This document shows, piece by piece, positions 8,369 to 16,540 of a stretch of 33,863 bases of DNA; within the stretch, counting starts at the first letter, position 1, and each line of letters begins with the position of its first letter. A program made the position numbers and the translations under genes. Under the pieces are notes generated by a model. The model searched no databases. It was given only the letters and a program-made list of their open reading frames with translations, and had not been told where the DNA came from. This DNA is from JAEXOD01 sp937930275 (GTDB taxonomy: Bacteria > Bacteroidota > Ignavibacteria > Ignavibacteriales > Melioribacteraceae): NCBI GenBank assembly GCA_036733965.1, contig DAIMZL010000023.1:1-33863 (forward strand), written 5' to 3'.

Positions 8369-9529
8369 CTATTGCTTATTAAATAAATCGGCAACAATCA
8401 TATTAAAATATTTATCCTCACTTTTTTCAAGCACCCCTATATATAAATCTTCCAAATCACCTTTTTTGCTATCTGTTACGCTTTCGGCAACTATTTTTTT
8501 ACATTTATCTATATCATCTTGATACAAGACTACCGCCGCTTTTCCTATCTTTAAGTTTTTTAATTCCTCGTCTAAGTTTTCGGCATCAATTTTACACAAC
8601 CAATTTTTATCGTAAGCATTAATTTTTAGCAGTTCCAAATTTTCGGATAATTCATTGTTCGTTTCTAAAATTCTACCGCTAACAGGTGATAAAAACGAAA
8701 TAGTTCTATTTCCAATTTTTACATTAAAAAGAGGATTTCCGGATTTAACATTCATTCCGATATTTGGAAGATTCACATCATCTATTCCGCCTATAATTTT
8801 TACTGCTAAATCATCAATACCTACATTAATTATTCCGTTTTGTTCAATAGAAGCCCAAGTATGGTTATCGGATATAAACACACCTCCCGGTATTGCGAAT
8901 TCGCCTCTGTTTAATTCTTTGTTTTCCGAAAGATAAGCTATATGCACACGCGGCTTTAATTGTTTTTGCAATTTATCTTGCCTTTTAATAAGTATTTGCT
9001 TTACAAAAGCCAATAATTCGTCTTCGGTAAACGGCTTTTGCACATAATCCATTGCTCCGTCTTTCATTGTAGCAACAGCAGTTTCTACAGTCGCATATCC
9101 TGTAATAATTACAACGTCTATATCAGGTCTCAGGTATTTTACTTTTTTAGTAACTTCAGTTCCGTCCATCTCAGGCATTTTTAAATCCGTAAAAACAAAA
9201 TCATAATGATGATTTTTTATTAAGCTTAAAGCTTCATATCCCGATTGGACAGTATCAACCGAATAGCCGTCTAAAACTAAAATTTTTCTAAAGCTATCTA
9301 ATATTATTTCTTCATCATCTACGCATAATATTTTAGCTTTAGGGTTAGAAACTTCTGCGCGTTTTAACGATTTAGCTTCAGTACCAAAATCTATTGTTAA
9401 ACTTTCATTTAGAACCGCTTCTCTCTCTGCTTTTGCTTTTTTCTCATCTATTCTTTTTAATATCAATCTAATTATTACGTCAACAACTATTATAATAATT
9501 AATCCGATTATAAAAATAGCAGCAACCAT
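8369..9529 (-). CDS. Membrane-anchored response regulator with a GcvH-like output domain
   Basis: This 386-residue protein has three parts. Residues 1-24 form a hydrophobic helix (start MVAAIFIIGLIIIIVVDV) followed by a charged coiled stretch, so the protein is probably tethered to the membrane with its bulk in the cytoplasm. Residues 65-185 are a complete receiver domain: acidic pair D71-D72, phospho-acceptor D115 in FTDLKMPEMDG, T143, and K165 in QKPF. Residues about 213-326 resemble the glycine-cleavage H protein, with the HTWA, NVGIDDLA, FLSPVSGRILETN and NWLCKI segments. The position expected to be the lipoyl lysine reads Asn274 by my alignment. No DNA-binding domain is present. A GGAG sequence precedes the ATG. 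The gene lies between a paralogous regulator and the 16-heme cytochrome. Confidence 0.85.
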   Translation of the reverse strand: MVAAIFIIGLIIIIVVDVIIRLILKRIDEKKAKAEREAVLNESLTIDFGTEAKSLKRAEVSNPKAKILCVDDEEIILDSFRKILVLDGYSVDTVQSGYEALSLIKNHHYDFVFTDLKMPEMDGTEVTKKVKYLRPDIDVVIITGYATVETAVATMKDGAMDYVQKPFTEDELLAFVKQILIKRQDKLQKQLKPRVHIAYLSENKELNRGEFAIPGGVFISDNHTWASIEQNGIINVGIDDLAVKIIGGIDDVNLPNIGMNVKSGNPLFNVKIGNRTISFLSPVSGRILETNNELSENLELLKINAYDKNWLCKIDAENLDEELKNLKIGKAAVVLYQDDIDKCKKIVAESVTDSKKGDLEDLYIGVLEKSEDKYFNMIVADLFNKQ

Positions 9530-9542
9530 ATTATTTCTCCGC

Positions 9543-10346
9543 TTATTTAAGTTGTAAATTTTCTATTTCGCAATTTGTTAAGTATGTTAATTCCGCATTA
9601 TATTCGGCAGGAATTATTTTGTATAGCCAACCCGTAAAATATGGATCTTTTTCCAATATTAAAGGATTACTTATTAATGTTTCGTTTTTTTCAATAATCT
9701 TTCCGCTTAAGGCAGCAAGTATATTATGTATAAAATCGTTTTCGCCCGTAATTTTTGCACATGGTAAACTTTGGCTTACAACAGAGCCAACATCCGATAG
9801 TTCAATCTTTTTTGAACTAATTATCGATTTAACAAATAAATCGGAAACTCCCAATAATACCGAGCCGTCATTTAGTCTATTTGACCAAAAGCCATAACCC
9901 AAACGTAAATATTTAGGAGGACACGGAACAAAATAAATTTCGGTTTCTTTTTCATCCTTGCACTTATCCATAATATTACAATAGTTTATACACCTTGTAA
10001 TAATTGCGGCAACTTCGTCAAAAGTAAATGGTTTAGGTATAAATGCAATTGCACCGTTATTAAGTGACTTTGCCGCATTTTCAATTGTCGTGTATCCGGT
10101 TGTCATAATTACGGGAATCTTTATATTTTGTTTTTTCATTTCCTTTAAAAATTCAAAACCGTCCATTACCGGCATCATTATATCACAAATTACAATTTTA
10201 TAATTGTTATTTAATATGCTATAGAAAGCCATAGAAGCATCGGTAACATAATCGGTTGAATAACCTAACGATTTTGCTACCAGCTTAATACTATCGATAA
10301 CTACTTGCTCGTCATCAATTATTAATATATCATAACTATTCTGCAT
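9543..10346 (-). CDS. Response regulator with a divergent GcvH-like output domain (soluble)
   Basis: This 267-residue protein has a receiver domain at 5-122: acidic pair D11-D12, phospho-acceptor D55 in ICDIMMPVMDG, T83, and K105 in PKPF. A C-terminal domain at about 138-267 follows the same plan as that of the next gene (LRLGYGFW, SVLLGVSDLFVKSI, ILAALSGKIIEKNE, YFTGWLYKI) and so looks like a diverged H-protein fold. The lipoyl-lysine position aligns with Asp204 by eye. Unlike its neighbour it has no N-terminal membrane helix. It starts two bases after the histidine kinase gene, indicating translational coupling. The two regulators are probably paralogues. The H-like assignment is weaker here than in the neighbour and depends partly on the comparison. 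Confidence 0.78.
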   Translation of the reverse strand: MQNSYDILIIDDEQVVIDSIKLVAKSLGYSTDYVTDASMAFYSILNNNYKIVICDIMMPVMDGFEFLKEMKKQNIKIPVIMTTGYTTIENAAKSLNNGAIAFIPKPFTFDEVAAIITRCINYCNIMDKCKDEKETEIYFVPCPPKYLRLGYGFWSNRLNDGSVLLGVSDLFVKSIISSKKIELSDVGSVVSQSLPCAKITGENDFIHNILAALSGKIIEKNETLISNPLILEKDPYFTGWLYKIIPAEYNAELTYLTNCEIENLQLK

Positions 10347-10348
10347 AA

Positions 10349-12208
10349 CTAACCTATAGGTAACCTTATAATAAAAGTTGTGCCGTTATTTAATTCGCTC
10401 ATAACATCAATCGTACCGTTATGATTATCTATAATTCCCCAAATTACAGATAGTCCCAATCCTGTTCCTTTTTGACCTTTTGTTGAAAAGAACGGGTCAA
10501 AAATTTTATCAATATTTTCTTTTGATATACCGCAGCCGTTATCCGTAATTATAATTTCGACAAATTTCTTCATCCCCGATTTATCAATATACTCCCATTT
10601 TTGCCACGTACTTCCCAACTTAGTGCTCCCTTCCAAAACCCCTTTATTGGGAATAATAATTTCATATAAAGGAGAACCGTCATTTTCACATTTTTTTGTT
10701 TTACTAACTAAAGATATATCGCAAATCGGACATTTGATGTCAATATTTTTTGCTTTACTAACCGGTATGCCGTAATGGTTTCTCCCTCTTCCGTAAACAG
10801 GGTCCAAATGTATATATCCTTCGTTCCCGTCAATATCTGCTTTCACCTTAATAGAAGGCATTCCGTCTATTTTATGATCGTAGTCAATTAAATTATGTCC
10901 TTCAGAACATGTTGCCTGTTTAATTTGCTCTACTCCAAACGGCAACAAGGAAATTAGTCCGGTTTTAATTTTTATTTCACCTGATTTATTTCCTATCGCA
11001 TCAAGTGCATTTACAATTAAGTTTAAGAATACTTGTTGAATTTGATTAGAATCGACTGTAATTTGAGGCAAATTCGTATCAAATTCTTTAACTATATTCA
11101 CATTATGCAGCTTTAACTGATTACCTATTACGGCAACTGCCCTATTAAAAATATCCGCTATATCTGCAGGTGCTTTTTTAGGCGGCGATTGTCTTGCAAA
11201 ATCTAATAATCCCTTCACAATTTCTCTGCTTCTCAAGGTTTCTCTTACTATTACCCCTAAATCTTCTTGCATTTCGGCATTATCTTTTGTCCTTTTTTGA
11301 AGATAACTTGCATAGGTTAATACACCCGTCAAAGGATTATTAATTTCATGGGCAACGCCGGCAGCAAGCTGACCGAGAGAAGCCATTTTTTCTGACTGAA
11401 ATAGCTGCATTTTCATTTCACCCAAACGCTTTGTCATATTATTAAATGAATTTGCTAACTGTCCTATTTCATCATTACGAAATTTTGTAACTTTGTAATT
11501 CAAATCGCCCATGGATATATAATTAGTTGCTTTTACAAGTTCGGTAACCGGTTTATCTACTAATTTTTCTACTAAATAACCAAGTATTAAGCCAAGGACC
11601 AATATTGAAATTAACGTAAAAATTATCTGCCAAAAAGTTAATTCGCTTACTTGTCTGTCAACTTCGGCGAGCGAAATAGTTACATCCAAAACCCCCAATA
11701 CTTTAGATTCTTTTGAATGGACATGACATTCGGCTTCATAACACGAAGGTTCATTATAAATCGGATTTATAACACCCATCATTCTTGAAGAATCTTTATG
11801 TAATTGAAATATTCGTGTTCTTTCTTTAATCGACAAATGCTCAAGCGGTTCGTTTTTAGCATGACATGCATAACAGCTTTCGGCATTAAGGTCTAACTGC
11901 GTTCCTATTTCTTGATTATTTGAAGAATAATTAATGTAACCTTCTTTATTAAATACCCGCACGCCTGTTATATTGTGACTGCTTCCTATAGTATTTATAA
12001 TTTCGTTTATATGTTCTCGCCTATTAAACAGCATATCAAAACGTGTACTATTTTTAACCACTTCGCTTAATTGATTTGCATGTCGTTCAACTTCATTTTG
12101 TAAAACATCACTTTGGTGGCGTATGCTAAAATAGGAAAATATTCCTATAATAATAAACACGGTTATACTAACAACAAATATTAATTTTGTACCTATTTTT
12201 TTAAACAT
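10349..12208 (-). CDS. Heme-motif sensor histidine kinase with a cysteine-rich insertion in the ATPase domain
   Basis: This 619-residue kinase has membrane helices at about 8-28 and 192-214 bracketing a periplasmic sensor. The sensor holds CYACH (C112-H116) and a CX4CH motif (C156-H162), both patterns that can attach heme c. A HAMP region (about 214-266) and a HisKA domain with phospho-acceptor H287 in GVAHEINNPL follow. The ATPase domain has an N box near N400, DNGCGI at 556-561, DPFFSTK and GTGLGL. Between the N box and DNGCGI lies an insertion of about 135 residues (413-548) with C434, H438, C493, C496 and C507, which looks like a zinc-ribbon-type metal site. The gene overlaps neither neighbour but is spaced by one or two bases from each. 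It probably phosphorylates the two regulators encoded downstream. Confidence 0.88.
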   Translation of the reverse strand: MFKKIGTKLIFVVSITVFIIIGIFSYFSIRHQSDVLQNEVERHANQLSEVVKNSTRFDMLFNRREHINEIINTIGSSHNITGVRVFNKEGYINYSSNNQEIGTQLDLNAESCYACHAKNEPLEHLSIKERTRIFQLHKDSSRMMGVINPIYNEPSCYEAECHVHSKESKVLGVLDVTISLAEVDRQVSELTFWQIIFTLISILVLGLILGYLVEKLVDKPVTELVKATNYISMGDLNYKVTKFRNDEIGQLANSFNNMTKRLGEMKMQLFQSEKMASLGQLAAGVAHEINNPLTGVLTYASYLQKRTKDNAEMQEDLGVIVRETLRSREIVKGLLDFARQSPPKKAPADIADIFNRAVAVIGNQLKLHNVNIVKEFDTNLPQITVDSNQIQQVFLNLIVNALDAIGNKSGEIKIKTGLISLLPFGVEQIKQATCSEGHNLIDYDHKIDGMPSIKVKADIDGNEGYIHLDPVYGRGRNHYGIPVSKAKNIDIKCPICDISLVSKTKKCENDGSPLYEIIIPNKGVLEGSTKLGSTWQKWEYIDKSGMKKFVEIIITDNGCGISKENIDKIFDPFFSTKGQKGTGLGLSVIWGIIDNHNGTIDVMSELNNGTTFIIRLPIG

Positions 12209-12209
12209 A

Positions 12210-13319
12210 TTATTTAATTAACTTCCCTGGTTTTTGTTTAGGATAGCTAAATTCTTCATGACAACCGTTACATTCTTTTTTTGTATAATCTTTATCAGTA
12301 TGGCAATCCGTACATTCGGCTTCAATATGATTATCGTCTAAAATTAACCCTGTAACTTTATGGTCAAAATTTCCTTGTTTCCAATCGGTATGACAAGTTG
12401 TACATTTTTTATCTAATCCCTTAAAGCTGTTTGAATTTGTATGACAATCATTACATATAAGTTTTAAGTGAGCACCTTTCAGCTCAAAACCTGTTCTTAC
12501 AAAGTGATTGAACCCGGTCGTTTCGGTTGTTTTATGACATGTTTCGCAATTAACTTTAGTGTTATGACAACTTGAGCATTTTTCGTGCTTATCTTTAGTT
12601 TTAGATATTTTTGTAAGCTCGGGTTTTTTATCGTGACAAGTTACGCACGATGAATTATTATGACAGTTTGTACAATCTTGTTTATAAAGCGTATTGTGCT
12701 CGGTATGCAAAAATGTTACAATTTTCCCTTTTCCATAGCTTGTAGTATATACTTTTTTAATCGGAGTTTCTATTTTTTTATGTTTTTTCTTACTATAATC
12801 TTTTGTTAAATTATCTTTCATTTTATTTAGAGTATGACACGAATTACATTCAATTTCATGACTCCAACTCTTATGGCAGTTCATACACTGTTGGTGATAA
12901 GCTCCTTTTAAATCAGGTTTATCTATATTTTCTCTTTTCCTTTCAATGCTATGGCAACTTTCACATTTTAAAATTTTACCTACCGGATTATAATGATGAC
13001 AAGTTTCACAGCCTCCGCTCATATCACTCATTTCCGCATGCAAACGATGCGAAAAAACAACCGGTTTGTACAAATCTTGTTTTGATTTTATTTTGTTTAT
13101 TGTAACCGTTTCAGGTCCAATTAATGCAGATAATTTTTCAACCGGCATTATATAACGGGGACACGGATATAAACAAGGGTTATTTTTTGTCGGTACTTCA
13201 CAAGAGTGACATGTAGTACATTTTAAATTTTTAATATCTGTTTTATGTTTATAATCGCTTTGTGCATTAATTATATTTACAGTCAAAATTATAAATAGGG
13301 TTAATATAATATTTTTCAT
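12210..13319 (-). CDS. Thirteen-heme periplasmic cytochrome c
   Basis: I place the start at the ATG at 13319-13317, giving 369 residues that begin MKNIILTLFIILTVNIINAQ, a clean signal peptide. A GGGGG ribosome-binding site lies five bases upstream, whereas the longer frame from 13361 would put 14 charged residues before the signal and overlap the upstream gene by 41 bases. Thirteen CXXCH motifs are spread along the mature chain, rich in Lys and Asn. The first heme site sits in an unusual Cys-rich block, CTTCHSCEVPTKNNPC then LYPC, with extra cysteines that may bind another cofactor or form disulfides. Together with the NrfD-like and HybA-like genes upstream it probably forms a quinone-linked electron-transfer complex. 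It starts one base after the NrfD-like gene. Confidence 0.88.
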   Translation of the reverse strand: MKNIILTLFIILTVNIINAQSDYKHKTDIKNLKCTTCHSCEVPTKNNPCLYPCPRYIMPVEKLSALIGPETVTINKIKSKQDLYKPVVFSHRLHAEMSDMSGGCETCHHYNPVGKILKCESCHSIERKRENIDKPDLKGAYHQQCMNCHKSWSHEIECNSCHTLNKMKDNLTKDYSKKKHKKIETPIKKVYTTSYGKGKIVTFLHTEHNTLYKQDCTNCHNNSSCVTCHDKKPELTKISKTKDKHEKCSSCHNTKVNCETCHKTTETTGFNHFVRTGFELKGAHLKLICNDCHTNSNSFKGLDKKCTTCHTDWKQGNFDHKVTGLILDDNHIEAECTDCHTDKDYTKKECNGCHEEFSYPKQKPGKLIK

Positions 13320-13320
13320 A

Positions 13321-14556
13321 TTACCCCCTAACCGTAAATTTAGTTTTTTGTCTAACCGCAACTTCTTCGCTGCTTATAACGGGAAAAATCATAACACACA
13401 CTCTATAAATTAGTACCTCGAGAGCTATAAACCCTACCGTTACGCTTATTTCTCCGATTGAAGGGAAATAAGTGCTTTGTGCATACGGAGGATTATATGC
13501 TATAACAAAATTATTTAATCTATTCATAAACACACCAAATATTACTAAGGAGGATGCAATAAACAGACCCTCGGGCGATTTTCTAATATAATCCGACATA
13601 AACAATTTTAGCGGTAATGCCACACCAATTAATACTTCAACAGAAAACATTACGCTTTCTAAAGAAAATTCGGTTAAATAGACATAAGTACCTCTAATAA
13701 GCATATCAATAATTTTTGCTGCCAGATAAATTCCCAATATTGGACCGATAAAACGTGCCAAGCCCGAAAGTACTTCGGTTTCCGGTTTTAATTTAAATGA
13801 TTTTGTGGAAATAGAAGATTCAAAAATTACCATAGGAAAACCTACGGAAATTGCAGAAAGCAAAAACAACATGGGTAAAATAGGAGTTTGCCACAACGGA
13901 TGCATTTTTGGTCCTGCAATTATCATTAAAGTTCCCAATGATGATTGATGAAGACATGAGAGAACTACACCTGCAATAATAAATAAAAACATGGTTTTAG
14001 ATAAAGTTCTATCTAACAACCTTAATAAGTTATCAATAGGTTTGTTAAATGATTTTAATAGACCGGGTAAATTAACCTTACCCATAAATCTTTCGCAAAC
14101 AATGGGTAAAAACTCAATATATAAAACAGTTAAATAAATCATAACGCATATACCTACTTCAAATAAAGCAGAAGTACCGTTCCAAAAAACCAGCGGGTGC
14201 CAAATTGAGTACCATCGTCCGATATCAATTAAAACACTTGAAGCTACAAAAGTATAGCCTAACATTGCTGTTAATAATGCAGGTCTAATAATTGTTTCAT
14301 ATTTTTCTCTATGCATAATATGCCCTAAAGCCGCAGTTGTAAACCCTCCGGCTGCAAGAGCAACGCCTAACGCAACATCTAATCCTATCCAAATTCCCCA
14401 AGGGTGCTGGTTATCAAGATTTGTAACAGAGCCTATTCCAAAAACAAATCTTGCTGCTAAAAACATTAATCCGTTAACCGCTAAAACCGAAAGCAAAATA
14501 ACAATGGGAGTAAAAAATTTAACTTTAATAGGTGCCGGTTTAAGATGAATCGACAT
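13321..14556 (-). CDS. NrfD/HybB-like quinone-interacting membrane protein
   Basis: This 411-residue integral membrane protein has about ten hydrophobic helices. The segment NLDNQHPWGIWIGLDVALGVALAAGGFTTAA is typical of the HybB branch of the NrfD/PsrC family, as is GRWYSIWHPLVFWNGTSALFEVG. Such proteins exchange electrons between the quinone pool and a periplasmic ferredoxin-like partner; they carry no heme themselves. The gene lies five bases after a HybA-like ferredoxin and one base before a multiheme cytochrome. No hydrogenase or molybdopterin catalytic subunit is encoded in the window, so the pair probably works with the cytochromes instead. Confidence 0.9.
   Translation of the reverse strand: MSIHLKPAPIKVKFFTPIVILLSVLAVNGLMFLAARFVFGIGSVTNLDNQHPWGIWIGLDVALGVALAAGGFTTAALGHIMHREKYETIIRPALLTAMLGYTFVASSVLIDIGRWYSIWHPLVFWNGTSALFEVGICVMIYLTVLYIEFLPIVCERFMGKVNLPGLLKSFNKPIDNLLRLLDRTLSKTMFLFIIAGVVLSCLHQSSLGTLMIIAGPKMHPLWQTPILPMLFLLSAISVGFPMVIFESSISTKSFKLKPETEVLSGLARFIGPILGIYLAAKIIDMLIRGTYVYLTEFSLESVMFSVEVLIGVALPLKLFMSDYIRKSPEGLFIASSLVIFGVFMNRLNNFVIAYNPPYAQSTYFPSIGEISVTVGFIALEVLIYRVCVMIFPVISSEEVAVRQKTKFTVRG
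13323..13328 (-). promoter_or_regulatory. Ribosome-binding site that fixes the start of the 13-heme cytochrome
   Basis: On the minus strand the sequence reads TTAGGGGGTAATATG. The purine run ends five bases before the ATG at 13319, inside the last codons of the NrfD-like gene. It supports this start over the in-frame codon at 13361 and suggests translational coupling. Confidence 0.6.
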
Positions 14557-14561
14557 AATTC

Positions 14562-15446
14562 TTACTCCTTATCCTTGTTTTTAGTTAACCACATTATTCC
14601 GCCAAGAAGAGCATAAATAGCAATCGGAGGAACAAAATATGCAAAAATACCGTGTTGTATCGATTCGGAAACTCCGGGAGCCGGATTATCTGCAAGTTTT
14701 GGGAAATCCAATTTTTCAAACTCAACAGGTGCCAAATATAACCACGAAGTACCCCCCACAACACTTTCGCCTAAAATCTTTTGATAGTACCTTTCGGGAT
14801 AATTTTTCATTTTTTGTTTTGCCGCATATAACAAATCTTCACGTTTACCAAAAGTGATTGCTTCGGTAGGACACATTTCAACGCAGCCGGGTAACTCCCC
14901 TTTTTCAATTCTTGTATAACAAAAATCACATTTCCTAATTTCGGGTTCAATTGCTTTATGATATTCAAATGCAGGAATTTGAAACGGACAAGCAACCATG
15001 CAGTATCTACAACCTATACACTTATCACCGTTCCAAACAACTGCTCCGCTTTCTCTTTTATCAAAAGCTCCTACTATACAAGCGGATAAACATGCAGGTT
15101 CATCGCAATGCATGCATTGTACTTTAACATCAATAGGTACACCGTTACTATTTTTATATTCGTTTACAACGGTAAATGCGTTATATTCCGGTCTTCTTTT
15201 TTTATTAAATACTTCCCTATTATTATATAATTCAATATCCCCCGCTTCAATATTGTGTGCCGTTTTACATGCCCATTCACATCTGCGGCATCCCACGCAA
15301 ACAGTAGTATCTACCAAAACTCCAAATCTATCTTTTGAAAGTTTTTTTGATGATGCCCCCTTAACCGTGCTTGTGGATAAGCCCGATGCGGCTGCCGTTA
15401 AGGCTGCGGTTGTTTTTAAAAAATCTCGTCTGCTTTGGTTATTCAT
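14562..15446 (-). CDS. Tat-exported HybA-like ferredoxin with four [4Fe-4S] sites
   Basis: This 294-residue protein opens with a twin-arginine signal, SRRDFLK at residues 5-11 followed by a hydrophobic stretch. Four cysteine groups suited to [4Fe-4S] clusters follow: CVGCRRCEWAC (50-60), CMHCDEPACLSAC (111-123), CIGCRYCMVACP (143-154) and CDFC...GCVEMCP (173-193). A C-terminal membrane helix at about 267-287 would anchor it on the periplasmic side, as in HybA. It should pass electrons between the NrfD-like protein and the cytochromes. It is the first gene of the operon; the 120-base divergent gap upstream contains a 10-base inverted repeat. Confidence 0.92.
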   Translation of the reverse strand: MNNQSRRDFLKTTAALTAAASGLSTSTVKGASSKKLSKDRFGVLVDTTVCVGCRRCEWACKTAHNIEAGDIELYNNREVFNKKRRPEYNAFTVVNEYKNSNGVPIDVKVQCMHCDEPACLSACIVGAFDKRESGAVVWNGDKCIGCRYCMVACPFQIPAFEYHKAIEPEIRKCDFCYTRIEKGELPGCVEMCPTEAITFGKREDLLYAAKQKMKNYPERYYQKILGESVVGGTSWLYLAPVEFEKLDFPKLADNPAPGVSESIQHGIFAYFVPPIAIYALLGGIMWLTKNKDKE

Positions 15447-15486
15447 AGTAGCTCTCTTAAAAAGATAAAATTCTCTTAATATCTAC

Positions 15487-15532
15487 AATATACAAAAATT
15501 TTAATAGAATTTAAAAATCTTATTTGTATATT
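15487..15532. promoter_or_regulatory. Inverted repeat in the divergent promoter region
   Basis: AATATACAAA (15487-15496) and TTTGTATATT (15523-15532) are perfect 10-base inverted copies separated by 26 bases. They sit symmetrically in the 120-base gap between the leftward cytochrome operon (start 15446) and the rightward methyltransferase (start 15567), so each gene has TTTGTATATT about 34 to 41 bases upstream on its own strand. They could be paired binding sites for a regulator, or mirrored core promoter elements. Confidence 0.45.
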
Positions 15533-15566
15533 TTAAATTATTTTTTAAAATTATTCATAAATAACC

Positions 15567-16304
15567 ATGCAAAACGAACATTTTTTTAATATCGCTTCAG
15601 AATTTTACGATGACATGATTTCATTTGAGAAGTCATCACCAAACAGATTAAAGTTTTATGATTCATTTTTAGACAAAAACAAGAAGAAAGTTGCAGATTT
15701 TGGATGCGGAACGGGCATAGATTCTATCTGCTTAAGTAAACTTGGGTTTGATGTTACCGGTTATGACATAAGCGAAGAAATGATTAATAAGGCTATACAA
15801 AATGCCGAAAAACACCGAACAAAAGCACAATTTTATAAAATTGATTTAACGGAAGATATTGCGCTTAAAAACAAATTTGATTATGTATTATCAATGGGTA
15901 ATACAATTGCAAATTTACCCGGTGTAAAACTTCCTCAGCTATTTAATAACATTAAAAGTTTACTAAATAATAACGGTAATTTTATTTTTCAAATTGTAAA
16001 CTACAATAAAATACTTGAAGAAAAAAAACGAGTATTGGGAATAACCGAAGACGATAATAAAATTTATATTAGATTTTATGATTTTTTAGATTTCCATATT
16101 AATTTTAATATTTTAACCGTTTCCAAAAATAATCTAAAAGAAAACACTTTAATTACTACAAGTTTATACCCGCACACGCACGAAAGAATTACTTCTTTGT
16201 TAATTAACGCCGGTTTTAAAAAAATTGAATATTTTTCGGGATTTAATAAATCAATTACCGATTTTAGTGCGTCCGATGATATAATTTATACGGCAAAAAT
16301 TTAG
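15567..16304 (+). CDS. Class I SAM-dependent methyltransferase
   Basis: This 245-residue soluble protein has a Rossmann-type methyltransferase domain. Motif I is VADFGCGTGIDSICLSKLG at about residues 38-56, the acidic residue ending strand 2 is in VTGYDISEEMI, and motif IV is in FDYVLSMGNTIANLPG. The C-terminal part (about 150-245) is a beta-rich cap. The substrate is not visible; similar proteins act on small molecules such as glycine or on cofactors. It is transcribed alone, divergently from the cytochrome operon, with the ATG just after ATAAATAACC. Confidence 0.85.
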   Translation: MQNEHFFNIASEFYDDMISFEKSSPNRLKFYDSFLDKNKKKVADFGCGTGIDSICLSKLGFDVTGYDISEEMINKAIQNAEKHRTKAQFYKIDLTEDIALKNKFDYVLSMGNTIANLPGVKLPQLFNNIKSLLNNNGNFIFQIVNYNKILEEKKRVLGITEDDNKIYIRFYDFLDFHINFNILTVSKNNLKENTLITTSLYPHTHERITSLLINAGFKKIEYFSGFNKSITDFSASDDIIYTAKI

Positions 16305-16438
16305 AATAACAATAATTTTAAACCAATCTCAATTTACATTAAACACATTTAAATTTGTCTTCCTTAAAATAATATAGATTCGCTTAATTTAGTGAAAGCT
16401 TAATCAAAAATTCCATTAATATAATAGTTTAAAATTAA

Positions 16439-16463
16439 AAACGAGACATTGAAAGTCTCGTTG
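16439..16463 (-). terminator. Terminator of the STAS-like gene
   Basis: ACGAGAC (16441-16447) and GTCTCGT (16455-16461) form a 7-base stem, extended to 9 by flanking A-T pairs, around a 7-base loop. On the minus strand it runs into TTTTAATTTT. It lies 78 bases after the stop codon of the leftward gene at 16541-16942. The plus strand has no U-tract after the hairpin. Confidence 0.75.
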
Positions 16464-16540
16464 ATATTAGATTTTATTAATTCCAATTATATAATCAACT
16501 AAAAAAATCACCATCATTCACTTATTAATTAAAATTTGAA

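Noticed and set aside
8369..10346. H-like domains as true lipoyl carriers
   Set aside because: The lysine that carries lipoate is not found at the expected place in either protein, by manual alignment.
5878..13319. Repeated CXXCH-coding segments as a CRISPR or tandem DNA repeat
   Set aside because: The periodicity is at the protein level only; the DNA between heme motifs is not repeated.
12210..13361. Longer start at 13361 for the 13-heme cytochrome
   Set aside because: The internal ATG at 13319 has a strong purine run upstream and begins exactly with the signal peptide.
14998..15468. Open frame of 156 codons on the plus strand opposite the ferredoxin gene
   Set aside because: The minus strand shows a Tat signal and four iron-sulfur motifs in one frame, which cannot be chance.
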